From Parasphingorhabdus sp. SCSIO 66989 (lineage in GTDB: Bacteria; Pseudomonadota; Alphaproteobacteria; Sphingomonadales; Sphingomonadaceae), in contig NZ_CP136594.1 of the NCBI RefSeq assembly GCF_032852305.1, positions 124,001-188,000 on the forward strand: a stretch of DNA of 64,000 nt, written 5' to 3'. A program made the translations under genes and the position numbers. The notes beneath the pieces were generated by a model, which was given only the letters and a program-made list of their open reading frames with translations, had not been told where the DNA came from and did not search any database. This document shows positions 62,747 to 64,000 of this stretch, one piece after another. The first letter of the stretch is position 1. Each line of letters starts with the position of its first letter.

Positions 62747-62820
62747 GATCATTTCGCAAAGTATGGCGAAATTAAATTTCGTTTCAATGTAACCAACATC
62801 GTCACTCATGCGAAATGATC
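62747..62820. promoter_or_regulatory. Nested TTTCG/CGAAA inverted repeats
   Basis: Outer arms GATCATTTCGCA (62747-62758) and TGCGAAATGATC (62809-62820) match perfectly. Inside lies a second palindrome CGAAATT-A-AATTTCG (62767-62781). They sit 42 bp before a possible 26-residue peptide gene, so they may be operator sites. Confidence 0.5.
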
Positions 62821-62861
62821 ATCGAGCCGCACATTGCGGTAACAGATGAAAGGAAAGAGCT

Positions 62862-62942
62862 ATGGCTATAGCAAATAAAGCGCTTTTCGCGCTGATCGCC
62901 GCCACCGTTTCGCTGGCGTCGATCCAGACACTGATCTTCTGA
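62862..62942 (+). CDS. Possible 26-residue membrane peptide
   Basis: The frame MAIANKALFALIAATVSLAS followed by IQTLIF is one hydrophobic span with a lysine near the start. A good ribosome site, AGGAAAGAG, lies 4-12 bp before the ATG, and nested palindromes precede it, so expression is plausible. It is too short for family assignment. It converges on the LytTR regulator gene with 60 bp between stops. Confidence 0.5.
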   Translation: MAIANKALFALIAATVSLASIQTLIF

Positions 62943-63002
62943 TCTTTGCCAGCTTAAGGTCTGGGCCTCGCTGGCCTGTCGTCGCAAAAAATGGGCGGCA
63001 GG

Positions 63003-63776
63003 TCAGCGTCCGGCCAGCTTCTTGACCTGGGTCAGATAAGTCCTGCCGATGCGCAATTCCGTGCCATCATCCAACAGTGTCAACCAGACGCCCCCGCCCT
63101 CATGGCGCAGGCCCTTGATATAATCCTTGCGAATGATGTGCGATCTGTGGGTGCGGACAAATTGCGTCGGATTAAGCCGGGATTCCAATACCTTGATCGT
63201 CTCGTGTAGCAAGTAGCTCCGCGTGCCGACATGCAGACGCATATAGTCGCGCTCCGCCTCAATGCGGTCAATCCGTCCCACATCAATGCGCTTGAGTTCG
63301 GAGCGATGCGGCACCCAGAATTCGCGGGCCCAGTCGCCCGAACCAGAGTCCGGATCAGACATGGCGCCAGCGCCATTAGGCGCAGTTATCGCCGCCTCAT
63401 CCAAAGCGGGTAGCCGTTCGCGTAGCCGCGTTATCGCCCGCTGCAACCGATCCAGCGCCACGGGTTTGAGCAGATAGTCAACAGCGGCCAGATCAAAGGC
63501 CTCAACCGCAAAGCGGTCATAGGCGGTGACAAAGATGATCGCGGGCGGTTTGCCCTGTGCCGCCAATGCCTTGGCAAGGCCAATGCCATCCATGCGCGGC
63601 ATATTGATATCTACCAATAGCAATTGCGGATGCAGGCCCTCGGCCATGCGCAGCGCAGAAACGCCATCATGCGCGGTGCCGACCAGCTCCAGCCCTTCCA
63701 CCTGATCGCAAAGCAGTTGTAATCGTTCGACAGCCAATGGCTCGTCGTCGACGATCATGGTTCGTATCATATCCAC
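63003..63776 (-). CDS. LytTR family response regulator
   Basis: A 257-residue response regulator. The receiver domain (about 1-120) has the phosphoacceptor D56 (LLLVDINMP), acidic D10/D11, T84 and K104. After a Gly/Ser/Ala-rich linker (about 135-150) comes a LytTR DNA-binding domain (about 155-257) with the FVRTHRSHIIRKDYI core. It partners with the histidine kinase encoded 28 bp upstream. The start ATG at 63776 could also be the one at residue 3. Targets are unknown. Confidence 0.93.
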   Translation of the reverse strand: MDMIRTMIVDDEPLAVERLQLLCDQVEGLELVGTAHDGVSALRMAEGLHPQLLLVDINMPRMDGIGLAKALAAQGKPPAIIFVTAYDRFAVEAFDLAAVDYLLKPVALDRLQRAITRLRERLPALDEAAITAPNGAGAMSDPDSGSGDWAREFWVPHRSELKRIDVGRIDRIEAERDYMRLHVGTRSYLLHETIKVLESRLNPTQFVRTHRSHIIRKDYIKGLRHEGGGVWLTLLDDGTELRIGRTYLTQVKKLAGR

Positions 63777-63804
63777 CCTTTGTCCCTCGCCCCCGGTTGT
63801 TGTT

Positions 63805-64000
63805 TTATATCAGATCATCGCTGTCACTTTTGCGCGAAATGGGCAAGGTCAGGCGGGCACAATAGCCGCCGCCAGCATGGGCCTCGGTCTGCAATGCACC
63901 GGATTCACCGAAGCGGGTCTCCAGCCGGTCTCGCACATTGGCAAGGCCGATGCCATTGCTCTCGCTGCTGTCGATATCGACCATGACCGGGTCACCGTCG
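63805..64000 (-). CDS. Sensor histidine kinase, C-terminal part (cut by window end)
   Basis: Only the last 65 codons are present. They encode the end of a GHKL ATPase domain: the G2 box region NGIGLANVRDRLETRFGESG and the final GGGYCARLTLPI strand, typical of LytS/His_kinase (PF06580) sensors. The gene continues beyond the right edge. It lies directly upstream of the LytTR regulator gene on the same strand, forming a two-component operon. Confidence 0.88.
   Translation of the reverse strand, partial: DGDPVMVDIDSSESNGIGLANVRDRLETRFGESGALQTEAHAGGGYCARLTLPISRKSDSDDLI

Overview
The window reads as chromosomal DNA of an alphaproteobacterium of the order Sphingomonadales. The reasons are the UrcA-family protein, the gene set (CarD, FdxA, Suv3-like helicase, class Ia NrdA/NrdB, KatG, Cox15-type heme A synthase), a CtrA-type TTAA-N7-TTAACC box, and short leaders with moderately high G+C. 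I judged this from protein resemblance and motif reading; no database search was possible, so the genus is left open. The genes are dense, in short operons on both strands, with no prophage, integrase, transposase, CRISPR array or rRNA. One tRNA (Thr, GGT) is present.

Layout. 0-7.3 kb holds housekeeping genes: carD, fdxA, an S4/helicase pair, an M23 peptidase and hemB. 7.3-12.1 kb holds a GxxExxY nuclease-fold gene between inverted repeats, a gamma-class carbonic anhydrase, small secreted proteins, a DsrE/methyltransferase pair, and a DksA-like/DUF465 pair. 12.1-13.6 kb is a compact restriction-modification pair (BglII-type nuclease and MT-A70-type methylase) with lower G+C, beside nrdB. nrdB and nrdA (13.6-18.3 kb) are split by a glycosyltransferase. 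18.8-28.6 kb holds a class I fumarase, a MarR regulator divergent from an NTF2-like/DUF3237 pair, katG, a TetR/PhyH pair, a short-chain dehydrogenase and two membrane proteins. 28.9-41.6 kb is amino-acid and peptide metabolism: a Cys/Met-type PLP enzyme, SLC13 permease, YfiH-type laccase-domain protein, aminopeptidase N, DMT exporter, aldolase and amidase. 41.6-53.5 kb holds the tRNA, thioesterases, aminopeptidase P divergent from oligopeptidase B, a TacAT toxin-antitoxin pair, an OafA-type acyltransferase, and a MarR/GbsR-type regulator next to a DUF4166/TIGR01777 operon. 53.6-64 kb holds rplM-rpsI, a desaturase operon with a Coq4-like protein, cutA-ctaA, a MerC-like protein, thiS-thiG, an UrcA protein, and a LytTR two-component pair cut by the window end.

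The most unusual content lies between genes. A family of about 237 bp occurs three times within 9 kb (28664-28901, 32370-32606, 37213-37448). Each copy has 28-bp terminal inverted repeats and a GTCCCC-AAA-GGGGAC hairpin at its midpoint. A second family of about 210-220 bp carrying GGTGACAC repeats occurs at 11284-11492 and 55061-55283. Three copies of the common CGTCATTGCGAG palindrome and several G/C-rich palindromes are also present.

Several regulators sit beside matching palindromes that suggest autoregulation: MarR at 21.1 kb, TetR at 24.8 kb, TacA at 47.3 kb, and the GbsR-type regulator at 50.5 kb, whose 20-bp palindrome recurs in front of the next operon. Gene starts were moved from the longest frame where ribosome sites, family length or overlapping repeats argued for it.
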